The translations under genes and the position numbers were made by a program. Below are positions 55,462 to 63,513 of a stretch of DNA of 64,000 bases, one piece after another. The stretch's first letter is position 1, and each line of letters starts with the position of its first letter. Origin of the DNA: Alphaproteobacteria bacterium (GTDB lineage: Bacteria; Pseudomonadota; Alphaproteobacteria; GCA-2731375); contig JADHTB010000001.1 of assembly GCA_016776605.1 (NCBI GenBank), positions 124,001 through 188,000 of the forward strand, read 5' to 3'. The notes below the pieces were generated by a model. The model made no database searches and was not told the DNA's origin. It saw nothing but the letters and a program-made list of their open reading frames with translations.

Positions 55462-55965
55462 TTAGTTCCCGCCGACGCCATCCAATGGCACGCCAAATTC
55501 GATTTTTGAGCGTCTGAGCACAGGCGCGGTTTTGACCGAGGCAACGTTGGGGGCGGCAATCAGTTCAGTCGTGAGAAAATTTTGCCAGCCATCCCAATCC
55601 TTGGCCACGACTTTCAGAATGAAATCCGCCTCGCCTGTCAGCATGTGGCATTCCCGGATCATGGGCAGTTTTGCCATGCGACGTTCAAAGGCGGACAGGT
55701 CGTCTTCATGCTGACTGTCCAGGCCAATCCAGACGAACACCGACAGGCCGTAACCCAGATCCTCGCCATTCAGATCCGCATGATAGCCCCGGATTAAACC
55801 CGCTTGTTCCAAGGCCCGCACCCGGCGTAAACAGGGGGGGGCCGAGATGCCGACACGGCGGGCCAGTTCCACATTGGTGATGCGGCCGTTATCGCGCAAC
55901 TGCTCCAATATGTGGCGGTCGATGGCGTCCAGCTTTACCTTTGACACGGGGGCGATATCCTTCAT
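55462..55965 (-). CDS. Lrp/AsnC family transcriptional regulator
   Basis: The 167-aa protein has an N-terminal helix-turn-helix (LDAIDRHILEQLRDNGRITN, then ELARRVGISAPPCLRRVRAL) and a RAM ligand-sensing domain (CHMLTGEADFILKVVAKDW). The ATG at 55965 gives normal Lrp length; a longer frame to 56061 would collide with the divergent ELM1 start and cover its promoter. Divergent with the ELM1 gene. Two direct repeats in the shared promoter are candidate autoregulatory sites. Confidence 0.85.
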   Translation of the reverse strand: MKDIAPVSKVKLDAIDRHILEQLRDNGRITNVELARRVGISAPPCLRRVRALEQAGLIRGYHADLNGEDLGYGLSVFVWIGLDSQHEDDLSAFERRMAKLPMIRECHMLTGEADFILKVVAKDWDGWQNFLTTELIAAPNVASVKTAPVLRRSKIEFGVPLDGVGGN

Positions 55966-55996
55966 CAAGGCCGTTGGTGGTTTCAGGCCGGCCTGC

Positions 55997-56024
55997 GCAA
56001 TAATATTACTCACGCAATAATATT
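55997..56024. promoter_or_regulatory. Direct repeats in the lrp-ELM1 promoter
   Basis: GCAATAATATT occurs twice, at 55997-56007 and 56014-56024, 17 bases centre to centre. It is the only AT-rich pair in a GC-rich stretch and lies 32-59 bases upstream of the Lrp start. Lrp-type regulators often bind several phased sites in their own promoter, so autoregulation and control of the divergent ELM1 gene is a plausible inference. Confidence 0.5.
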
Positions 56025-56059
56025 TCACAACCAGTTCCAAGGTGTCATAGAACAAGAGC

Positions 56060-57073
56060 ATGACAACAAAGGCGATAAACGCAGACGCGGGCCCTGATCA
56101 AAACTGCTGGGTTCTGACCCCGGGCCACGCCGGCATGGAGAACCAGGCCATTGCCCTGGCCGAGGCCGTGGGCCTGCCTCGTACGGTCAAACGGGTGCGT
56201 CCCCGCCCACCCTGGACCTGGCTGCCGCCTGGCATCTGGCCCTGGCCCCTGGCCGCCCTGGGTGATGATAGCGACAAAATCGCGGCGCCCTGGCCGGATT
56301 TGTTGATTTCCTGCGGCCGCCGGGCCGTGCCCTACGCCCTGTTGGCAAAACGCCAAAGTGGCGGAACGACCACGATTGTCCATATTCAGAACCCGCAAAC
56401 CAGCCTGGCCCGCTTCGATCTGGTGGTCCCGCCCCGTCACGACCATTTACGTGGCGCCAACGTGATCGAGACCGCGGCCTCGCTGCACCGCATCACCCCG
56501 GCGCGCCTGGCGCCGGCGGCGGCGGCCTTTGCCCCCCAACTGGCCCACCTGCCCCGGCCCCTGGTGGCGGTGCTGATTGGCGGCAGCAATGCCTGCTATC
56601 GCCTGACGCCAGAGATCATTGCAACCTTGGCCGGGCAACTCCGCGCGCTCTGTCTGGAGCACGGCGTGGGTCTGGCGGTCACCCCGTCCCGGCGCACCGG
56701 CGCCGACAATATCAAGGCCCTGCGCCAGGCATTGGCGGGGCTGCCGGCGGTGATCTGGGACTTCGATGGCGACAACCCTTACTTCGGCTACCTGGGCCTG
56801 GCGGATGCCATCATCGTTACCTGCGATTCGGTAAATATGGTCAGCGAGGCCTGCGCCACCGGCAAACCGGTGCACGTGGTGCATTTGGCGGGCGGCAACC
56901 GTAAATTCAATGAATTCCATGCCAGCATGCAGGCCGCCGGCTATACCCGGCCATTCCAAGGCAAGCTGGAACAATGGCAATACCTGCCAGCCGACGACAT
57001 GGGAAAAGTGACCGCGAGGGTACACGAATTACTGGCGCGGAAGGCCAGCCGGCCAGGCTGCCCGTCGCACTGA
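56060..57073 (+). CDS. Mitochondrial fission ELM1-family protein
   Basis: The 337-aa protein matches the ELM1/DUF1022 family: CWVLTPGHAGMENQAIALAE, DLLISCGRRAVPYAL, VHIQNPQTSLARFDLVVPPR and ITCDSVNMVSEACATGKPV (here VTCDSVNMVSEA). The fold resembles a glycosyltransferase-B type. Plant ELM1 recruits dynamin to mitochondria; bacterial members have unknown function and are frequent in alphaproteobacteria. The ATG has an AACAAGAG leader and lies in the lrp divergent promoter. Confidence 0.87.
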   Translation: MTTKAINADAGPDQNCWVLTPGHAGMENQAIALAEAVGLPRTVKRVRPRPPWTWLPPGIWPWPLAALGDDSDKIAAPWPDLLISCGRRAVPYALLAKRQSGGTTTIVHIQNPQTSLARFDLVVPPRHDHLRGANVIETAASLHRITPARLAPAAAAFAPQLAHLPRPLVAVLIGGSNACYRLTPEIIATLAGQLRALCLEHGVGLAVTPSRRTGADNIKALRQALAGLPAVIWDFDGDNPYFGYLGLADAIIVTCDSVNMVSEACATGKPVHVVHLAGGNRKFNEFHASMQAAGYTRPFQGKLEQWQYLPADDMGKVTARVHELLARKASRPGCPSH

Positions 57074-57154
57074 CTTGAAGCCGGACGGGAGGCACTATAC
57101 ATAGACTCCAGATAAATAGACTCCATGGCGTTCCGCTGACAGGATCGCTTAAGC

Positions 57155-57196
57155 CATTCGTTTTTCAGGCGTTCGTTTTTTAGGCGTTCGTTTTGG
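57155..57196 (+). repeat. Short tandem repeat upstream of trxB
   Basis: A 15-base unit (CGTTCGTTTTTTAGG and variants) occurs about 2.8 times: 57155-57169, 57170-57184 and partly 57185-57196. It lies 24-65 bases before the trxB start. Such a tract could vary in copy number and change promoter spacing. A second small direct repeat (atagactcca, two copies 14 bases apart) lies near 57102-57125. Confidence 0.7.
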
Positions 57197-57219
57197 TTGC
57201 CAGACATTAGGAGTGCGCG

Positions 57220-58188
57220 ATGCCGCAGACCCATCATAGCCGCGTGATAATTCTTGGTTCCGGCCCCGCCGGCTGTACCGCCGCCATCTACGCCGCGCGC
57301 GCGGGTCTGAAGCCGATGATGATTCACGGCTTGCAACCGGGCGGACAGATGACCATCACCACGGATGTGGAAAACTATCCCGGCTTTGCCGAGGTCATAC
57401 AGGGCCCCTGGTTGATGCAGCAGATGGAAGAACAGGCAAAGGCCGTCGGCACCAATATCATTAACGACATAATTGTCTATATGGACCTGACGACCCGGCC
57501 GTTTCGTTGCAGCGGTGATAGCGGCGATACCTATACGGCGGACGCTCTGGTAATCGCCACGGGCGCCCAGGCCAGCTGGTTGGGCTTGGAATCGGAACAG
57601 CGTTTTCAAGGTTTTGGCGTGTCGGCCTGTGCCACCTGCGATGGCTTTTTCTACCGCGAAAAGCAGGTCTGCGTGATCGGTGGCGGCAACACGGCAGTGG
57701 AAGAGGCGCTGTATCTGACCAATTTCGCCGCCAAGGTTACCTTGATCCATCGCCGGGGCAGCCTGCGGGCCGAAAAAATCCTGCAGGAAAGATTGTTGCG
57801 CCACGAAAAGATCGAGGTTTTGTGGGACCACGTGTTGGAGGAGGTCCTGGGCGATGACCAGCCGCCCGGTGTAACGGGCGCACGGGTGCGCAACGTAAAA
57901 ACCGACGCCCTGACCGATTTGCCGGTGGATGGCGTTTTCGTCGCCATTGGCCATGTCCCCCAGACCGAGTTGTTCAAGGGCAAACTGGCCATGGATGACG
58001 AAGGCTACCTGACAACCGAACCCGACAGCACCGCGACCCAAATACCCGGCGTGTTTGCCGCCGGCGACGTGCAGGACAAAATTTATCGCCAGGCCGTAAC
58101 GGCGGCGGGAACCGGCTGCATGGCAGCCTTGGAAGTAGAACGTTACCTGGGCGCGCTGGATGATAGGGCCACCGAGGCCGCGGAATAA
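57220..58188 (+). CDS. trxB: Thioredoxin-disulfide reductase
   Basis: The 322-aa flavoenzyme has the FAD motif ILGSGPAGCTAAIYAARAGL, redox-active C137-A-T-C140, the NADPH motif GGGNTAVEEALYL and the C-terminal FAAGDVQDKIYRQAVTAAGTGC. It reduces thioredoxin with NADPH. AGGAG lies 9 bases before the ATG. The LysR gene starts 3 bases after its stop, so the two are co-transcribed. Confidence 0.95.
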   Translation: MPQTHHSRVIILGSGPAGCTAAIYAARAGLKPMMIHGLQPGGQMTITTDVENYPGFAEVIQGPWLMQQMEEQAKAVGTNIINDIIVYMDLTTRPFRCSGDSGDTYTADALVIATGAQASWLGLESEQRFQGFGVSACATCDGFFYREKQVCVIGGGNTAVEEALYLTNFAAKVTLIHRRGSLRAEKILQERLLRHEKIEVLWDHVLEEVLGDDQPPGVTGARVRNVKTDALTDLPVDGVFVAIGHVPQTELFKGKLAMDDEGYLTTEPDSTATQIPGVFAAGDVQDKIYRQAVTAAGTGCMAALEVERYLGALDDRATEAAE

Positions 58189-58191
58189 AGC

Positions 58192-59085
58192 ATGGATTGG
58201 GACAAGTTGCGGGTCTTTCACGCGGTCGCCCTGGCGGGCAGCTTTACCCATGCGGGCGAGGACCTAAATCTCAGTCAATCGGCCGTTAGCCGGCAAATTT
58301 CAGCGCTGGAAGAAGAGCTTGGCGTGCAATTGTTCCACCGCCACGCCCGCGGGCTGGAGCCGACCGAACACGGTGATCTGCTCTATCGTACGGCCCACGA
58401 GATACTGGACAAGCTGGCGGCGGTGCGGGCCCGGCTGACCGAGAACAAGAACGTGCCGGCCGGTGATCTAAGGGTTACCACCACCGTCGGTCTGGGCTCC
58501 ACCTGGCTGACGCCACGAACCCATGATTTCCTCACACTCTATCCCGATATCCGTCTTTCCATCATTTGCGATGATCGAGAGCTGGATCTGGGCATGCGGG
58601 AGGCGGATGTGGCGATCCGCATCACCGAACCGCGGCAACCCAATTTAATCAAAAAGCGGTTGTTCACGGTGCATTCTCATCTTTACGCCTCGCGGGATTA
58701 CCTCCAACGCCACGGCGCGCCACACAGTATTGATGATCTTGATGATTGTCCGTTAATCGCCTACGGCGACCATGCCCCCAATACCCTGCGCAACGTCAAC
58801 TGGCCAGTTACCTTCGGTGCGAAACCCCATGGCCGCCGACGCAGCACAATTCTGCAGGTTAACAATATTTATGGCCTGCTATTGGCGATCGAAAGCGGCC
58901 TTGGCATTGGCGCTTTGCCCGACTACATGATTACCCCCGACAGACCCTTGCAGCGAATACTGCCGGAGGTGGATGGACCGACAACGGATGCCTATTTTGT
59001 TTATCCGGAAGAATTGCGAAACACTAAAAGAATTGGGGTGTTCCGAGATTTTCTTGAAGAGCAGGTTCGGGCTTGGCAGTTTTGA
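58192..59085 (+). CDS. LysR family transcriptional regulator
   Basis: The 297-aa protein has a standard N-terminal helix-turn-helix (LRVFHAVALAGSFTHAGEDLN, then LSQSAVSRQISALEEELGV) and a periplasmic-binding-like effector domain. It follows trxB by 3 bases, which is an order seen in many alphaproteobacteria. The ending is not followed by a gene for 486 bases. Target unknown; possible redox or trxB-linked control. Confidence 0.9.
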   Translation: MDWDKLRVFHAVALAGSFTHAGEDLNLSQSAVSRQISALEEELGVQLFHRHARGLEPTEHGDLLYRTAHEILDKLAAVRARLTENKNVPAGDLRVTTTVGLGSTWLTPRTHDFLTLYPDIRLSIICDDRELDLGMREADVAIRITEPRQPNLIKKRLFTVHSHLYASRDYLQRHGAPHSIDDLDDCPLIAYGDHAPNTLRNVNWPVTFGAKPHGRRRSTILQVNNIYGLLLAIESGLGIGALPDYMITPDRPLQRILPEVDGPTTDAYFVYPEELRNTKRIGVFRDFLEEQVRAWQF

Positions 59086-59164
59086 ACAAGCTATGCGTTT
59101 AACACATACCTAGCATGCATAATTTTCAATAGCGAAAACGATTACCAATCCTTAAGTTTTATAA

Positions 59165-59301
59165 CAGAATGTTGCGATGCAGCATTACAGGTGAGCCCTC
59201 TCACACCCCCCGTGTTGAGCCGGTTCACCTAGCGTCTCCCAAGACGTGAAGCCTCCCTGTTAGACTGGCCCGGAAATCTACGATTTCCGGGCCCTTTTTT
59301 T
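59165..59301 (+). ncRNA. Candidate trans-acting small RNA
   Basis: The region has three successive stem-loops and no coding frame. SL1 (59189-59230): outer arm AGGTGAGCC/GGTTCACCT, inner arms CTC/GAG and ACAC/GTGT with a five-C loop. SL2 (59233-59246): CGTCT/AGACG with loop CCCA. Then CCTCCC in an unpaired stretch. SL3 is the terminator. A TATAAC box lies at about 59159-59164. Exposed C-rich loops that can pair with Shine-Dalgarno sequences plus a strong terminator recall the alphaproteobacterial alpha-r14/CcsR type, though sequence identity is not claimed. 59302-59521 shows no further feature. Confidence 0.6.
59267..59301 (+). terminator. Strong rho-independent terminator
   Basis: GGCCCGGAAATC (59267-59278) and GATTTCCGGGCC (59282-59293) form a perfect 12-bp stem with a TAC loop, followed by C and seven T (59295-59301). 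It is the 3' end of the candidate small RNA and also blocks read-through from the lysR gene. Confidence 0.9.
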
Positions 59302-59521
59302 GCCAAAAACGCCACTTGCGCGCATTGGGGGGCAGTCATTAGGATCAGCCGTGGCGTTTTGTGCCAGCAGACCGTTTCACCGGTTAACCATACTGATTCG
59401 GATGTTATGTCGCTTTTAACTGTTCCAAAATTGAAACATGCAAGTGTTTTTCGACATATTTATCATCCCGGAGAAAGAAAAATCAAGTTCTGCGAGCCCT
59501 CCAGCGCCGCGTGCAACCGGG

Positions 59522-59551
59522 CAACAAATCGTCTATAAATTTAATTTGTTG
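59522..59551. promoter_or_regulatory. Palindromic operator candidate before the hydantoinase pair
   Basis: CAACAAAT (59522-59529) and ATTTGTTG (59544-59551) are perfect inverted repeats separated by 14 bases that include TATAAAT (59534-59540), a possible -10 box. The site lies 20 bases before the HyuA start, where a bound repressor would block transcription. The regulator is not identified. Confidence 0.5.
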
Positions 59552-59571
59552 TGGAACATGGTGCAGTAGGC

Positions 59572-61665
59572 ATGAATTATCGGGTTGGCATCGACATTGG
59601 CGGCACCTTCACCGACATGGTGTTTCTGACCAACGATGGCAGCGCGTTGACGTTAAAGGTGCCTTCGACACCCGATGACTACAGCCGCGGCATCGCCGAG
59701 GGACTGGCGCAGGTATTCAAGGGCGGCATTATCGCTGCCGGAGCCATCGCCGAGGTGATCCACGGCACCACCATCGCCACCAATGCGATACTGGAACACC
59801 GGGGCGTTAAGACCGGGCTTATCACCACGCACGGCTTCCGCGATGTGTTGGAGATCCGCCGCCTTCGGATGCCAACATTATACGATTTGACCTGGGAAAA
59901 ACCGCAGCCGCTGGCCAGCCGCGCCAACCGGGCCGAGGTTATCGGGCGCATCGACCATCAAGGCGGTGTGCTGACCCCCCTTGACGAGGATTCGGCGGTG
60001 GCGGCCATAGAAAAACTACTCGGCAATGGGGTCGAGGCCATCGCGGTTTGTCTCATCAACGCCTATGCCAACGGCGCCCACGAACGGCGCATTGGCGAGT
60101 TGATCGCGGCCCGCGCGCCGGAGCTTCCCGTCTGCCTGTCATCCGAAATTTTGCCCGAGATCAAGGAATATGAACGCACCTCCACCGCCGTCGTCAACGC
60201 CTACATCCTGCCCGTTGTCGCCCGATACCTGACCGCGCTGTCCGCCTCGCTGGAACGCCTGGGCGTCACCGCGCCGCTTCTCGTCATGCAGTCGAGCGGT
60301 GGCGCCATGGGGGTACAGGCGGCCTGTCTCCGACCCATCCATATCATCGAGTCGGGCCCCGCCGCCGGTGTCGTTGGCGGCGCCGAAGTCGCCGCCAAGC
60401 TGGGTTTCAAAGATGTGCTGACCTTTGATATGGGCGGCACCACGGCGAAAGCAGCGATCATCGAGGACGGTGCCTTTGACCGCGTTGGCGAACTGGACGT
60501 AGGCGCCGGTATCAATTACGCGGCCCGACTTTTGAAAGGCGGCGGCCATCACGTCGGCGTGCCGGCGATTGACATCGCCGAGGTAGGGGCCGGTGGCGGC
60601 AGTCTGGTGCGGATTGACGCCGGCGGCGCGCTTGCCGTCGGACCCGATAGCGCCGGCGCGGTGCCGGGCCCGATCTGCTACCGCCAGGGCGGCACAATTC
60701 CCACCGTGACCGATGCCAACGTCGTGCTGGGCTTCGTTAATCCGGATTATCTGGTCGGCGGCGAGTTGACGCTTGACGCCCGGGCAGCGGCCCAGGCCAT
60801 CAAAACGCAAATTGCCGATCCGCTGGGTGTTTCGGTGGACGAGGCCGCCTTTGGCATTCACCGGGTCGCCAACGCGGCCATGACCCGGGCCTTGCGCTCG
60901 GTCTCCTCCGAACGCGGCCGCGACCCCCGGCGTTTCGCGCTGATGGCCTTCGGCGGCAATGGTCCGGTACACGCGGCGACCTTGGCCCGTTCCCTCGACA
61001 TCCACACCATCCTGATACCGCCAACGGCCGGCGTCTTCAGCGCCCTGGGACTGCTGTTTCCCGCCACCGAGCACCATTATGTCAAGACCTTGAAACGCGA
61101 AATTCAGGACCTTGATGGGGCGGAGGTGGCCGCGGCATACAGCGTGCTGGAAGCCGACGGCCGGCGGGAACTGGCCAGCGAGGGCTATGGCGCGGACCAG
61201 GTGGCGTTCGAGCGTTTCGCCGACCTGCGCTATCGCGGCGAAAACACCGAATTAACAATCCCACTTACCGACGGCGACGGCATCGGCGAGGCAACAATCC
61301 GCGCCTTTGGCGACGAGCACGAGCGCACCAACGGCTATCAAAGCGCGGACGAGGTGGTGGTTCTGGTTAATCTGCGTCTGATCGCCCGTGGCCTGAGCGG
61401 AGAAACCCGGGTGCCGGAGAGCTTGCTGGTGACAACCCAGGCCGGCGGTGCCGTCACGCGGCGGCCGCGCAGCGTCTACTTCGGGCCCAAATACGGCCGG
61501 CTCGACACGGCAGTGGTTGACCGAGGCGATATTTCCGAATCCGGACTGGATGGCCCCCTCATCGTCGAGGAGTACGACAGCACCACGGTGGTACCGCCCG
61601 GCTGCCGGATACGGCGGGACCAATGGCAGGTTCTAAGGCTGGATATCGGCGCCGAACAGGAGTGA
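59572..61665 (+). CDS. Hydantoinase A / oxoprolinase family subunit
   Basis: The 697-aa protein starts YRVGIDIGGTFTDMVFLT and carries the HyuA motifs IHGTTIATNAILE, YERTSTAVVNAYILP and FDMGGTTAKAAI. The ATG at 59572 gives the usual N-terminus; a GTG at 59551 is in frame. It is paralogous to 42148-44250, but differs at many positions, suggesting a different substrate. Next gene begins 8 bases later. Confidence 0.88.
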   Translation: MNYRVGIDIGGTFTDMVFLTNDGSALTLKVPSTPDDYSRGIAEGLAQVFKGGIIAAGAIAEVIHGTTIATNAILEHRGVKTGLITTHGFRDVLEIRRLRMPTLYDLTWEKPQPLASRANRAEVIGRIDHQGGVLTPLDEDSAVAAIEKLLGNGVEAIAVCLINAYANGAHERRIGELIAARAPELPVCLSSEILPEIKEYERTSTAVVNAYILPVVARYLTALSASLERLGVTAPLLVMQSSGGAMGVQAACLRPIHIIESGPAAGVVGGAEVAAKLGFKDVLTFDMGGTTAKAAIIEDGAFDRVGELDVGAGINYAARLLKGGGHHVGVPAIDIAEVGAGGGSLVRIDAGGALAVGPDSAGAVPGPICYRQGGTIPTVTDANVVLGFVNPDYLVGGELTLDARAAAQAIKTQIADPLGVSVDEAAFGIHRVANAAMTRALRSVSSERGRDPRRFALMAFGGNGPVHAATLARSLDIHTILIPPTAGVFSALGLLFPATEHHYVKTLKREIQDLDGAEVAAAYSVLEADGRRELASEGYGADQVAFERFADLRYRGENTELTIPLTDGDGIGEATIRAFGDEHERTNGYQSADEVVVLVNLRLIARGLSGETRVPESLLVTTQAGGAVTRRPRSVYFGPKYGRLDTAVVDRGDISESGLDGPLIVEEYDSTTVVPPGCRIRRDQWQVLRLDIGAEQE

Positions 61666-61672
61666 TGCAAAC

Positions 61673-63448
61673 ATGACTGAAGCTTTTGCCAGTGCCCAGG
61701 ACGCAAGCCCGAAATACGAAAGCGCACGCGATCCCTTCACCCTTGAGGTCATCAAGAATGCGCTGGCCGCCGTCGCCGACGAAATGGCGGGCACGGTGCA
61801 GCGCACGGCGCGCTCGTTCGTGGTCAAGGAGGCCCTCGACTTTTCCACCGCCCTATTCGACGCTGACGGCACCATGATCGCGCAAGGCACCTGTCTGCCC
61901 CTGCACATGGGCGCCATGCCCTATTCCATCCTGGCTGCACAGCGGGCTTTCGATGGTGAAATGCGGCCAGGCGATATCTATGTCATGAACGACCCCTGGG
62001 ATGGCAGCACGCATCTGCCGGATGTGGTTTGCGTCAAGCCGATCTTTCTGGGTGAGAGTCTGGTCGGCTATGCCGCGACCCTGGCGCACCAGACCGACAT
62101 CGGTGGCCGGGTGGCGGGGGGCAATGCCTCCGATTCAACCGAAATCTATCAAGAGGGCCTGCGCCTGCCCCCGGTCCGGCTGTACGATGGGGGGGAGCCG
62201 TGCGTATCGATCTTCCGCATCATCGAGCGCAACGTCCGGGTGCCCGAGACGGTCCTGGGCGACATCCGCTCCCAGATCGCGGCCTGCACCATCGGCGAAC
62301 GCCAGCTGTTGGAATTGATCGAAAAATATGGCCTGGTGGATTTCGAGGCCTATTGCGTCGAATTGCTGGATTACACCGAGCGTTTCACCCGCAGCGAGAT
62401 CACCAAGCTGCCGGACGGCGAATACGATTTCACCGACTATATCGACAACGACGGCATCGACCCCGGGCCAATTATTTTTAAGGTCAAGATCACCATCGCG
62501 GGCGATGGCATGGTGGTGGACTTCGCCGGCACCTCGCCCCAGGTCAGGGGCGCCATTAACTCGGTCTATCCCTTCACCGCCTCGGCCGCCTGGGCCTGTG
62601 TGCGCTCGATCCTGGATCGGGGCATTCCAAACAACGCTGGCTATTTCCGCGCGATCAAGGTGCTGACGCCGGAACGCTCCATTGTTAATTGCGCGCCCCC
62701 CTCGCCGGTGGCGGCCAGGGGATTGGCCGGCTTTCGCATCGCCGATACGGTGCTGGGGGCACTGGCGCAAATTGTGCCCCACCTGGTACCGGCCAGCGGC
62801 GGCAGTTCGCCCGACGCCGGCGTCAGCCTTGGTGGTTACCATGCGGACGGCAAACCGTTTGTGTATCTGGAATTCCTGGTTGGGTCCTGGGGCGGCGGGC
62901 CCTGGCGTGACGGTATGGACGCCTGCACCGGCATTATCGTCAACTATTCCAACACCCCGGTCGAGCTGTTGGAAAGCGAACAACCGCTGTTGGTGGAGCG
63001 CTACGGCTTTATTGAAGATACCGGCGGAGCCGGTGAATATCGAGGCGGCCTGACGCTGGAGCGGCACCTGCGGTTTCTGGGCGACGAAGGCACCATTCAG
63101 GTCCGCTCGGACCGCCGCGAAATCCCACCCTATGGCCTGGACGGCGGGGCGCCGGGCACGCCGTCGAATGTGCGCATACGCCGCGCCGGCGGCGAGATCG
63201 AGACGCAACCGTCCAAGTTCCTGACGACCCTGCGCCGCGACGACGTGTTAGAAGTGCGTCTGGCCAGCGGCGGTGGCTATGGCGACGCCCTGGCCCGCGA
63301 TCCAGCGCGAGTGCTGGGCGATGTGCGCGAGGAAAAAATCACCCTTCGCCATGCGGCGGAAGCCTATGGCGTCATCATCGGCGGCACCCCGCCGGCCATC
63401 GATGCCGCCGCAACCGAAAAGCTTCGCGCCCAGCGGCGGGGGCCATAG
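61673..63448 (+). CDS. Hydantoinase B / oxoprolinase family subunit
   Basis: The 591-aa protein has DPFTLEVIKNALAAVADEMA, YVMNDPWDGSTHLPDV, HQTDIGGRVAGGNASDSTEIY and GGGYGDALARDPARVLGDVREE, the HyuB landmarks. With the preceding HyuA it forms an ATP-dependent amidohydrolase or carboxylase. The pair has its own candidate operator at 59522-59551. It is convergent with the PhoB-like gene. Confidence 0.88.
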   Translation: MTEAFASAQDASPKYESARDPFTLEVIKNALAAVADEMAGTVQRTARSFVVKEALDFSTALFDADGTMIAQGTCLPLHMGAMPYSILAAQRAFDGEMRPGDIYVMNDPWDGSTHLPDVVCVKPIFLGESLVGYAATLAHQTDIGGRVAGGNASDSTEIYQEGLRLPPVRLYDGGEPCVSIFRIIERNVRVPETVLGDIRSQIAACTIGERQLLELIEKYGLVDFEAYCVELLDYTERFTRSEITKLPDGEYDFTDYIDNDGIDPGPIIFKVKITIAGDGMVVDFAGTSPQVRGAINSVYPFTASAAWACVRSILDRGIPNNAGYFRAIKVLTPERSIVNCAPPSPVAARGLAGFRIADTVLGALAQIVPHLVPASGGSSPDAGVSLGGYHADGKPFVYLEFLVGSWGGGPWRDGMDACTGIIVNYSNTPVELLESEQPLLVERYGFIEDTGGAGEYRGGLTLERHLRFLGDEGTIQVRSDRREIPPYGLDGGAPGTPSNVRIRRAGGEIETQPSKFLTTLRRDDVLEVRLASGGGYGDALARDPARVLGDVREEKITLRHAAEAYGVIIGGTPPAIDAAATEKLRAQRRGP

Positions 63449-63513
63449 ATACCGCAATGGAGGCGGTCATTCGGCGCTGACGGGCCGGGCGGGCGCGGCA
63501 TAACTTACCGCTG

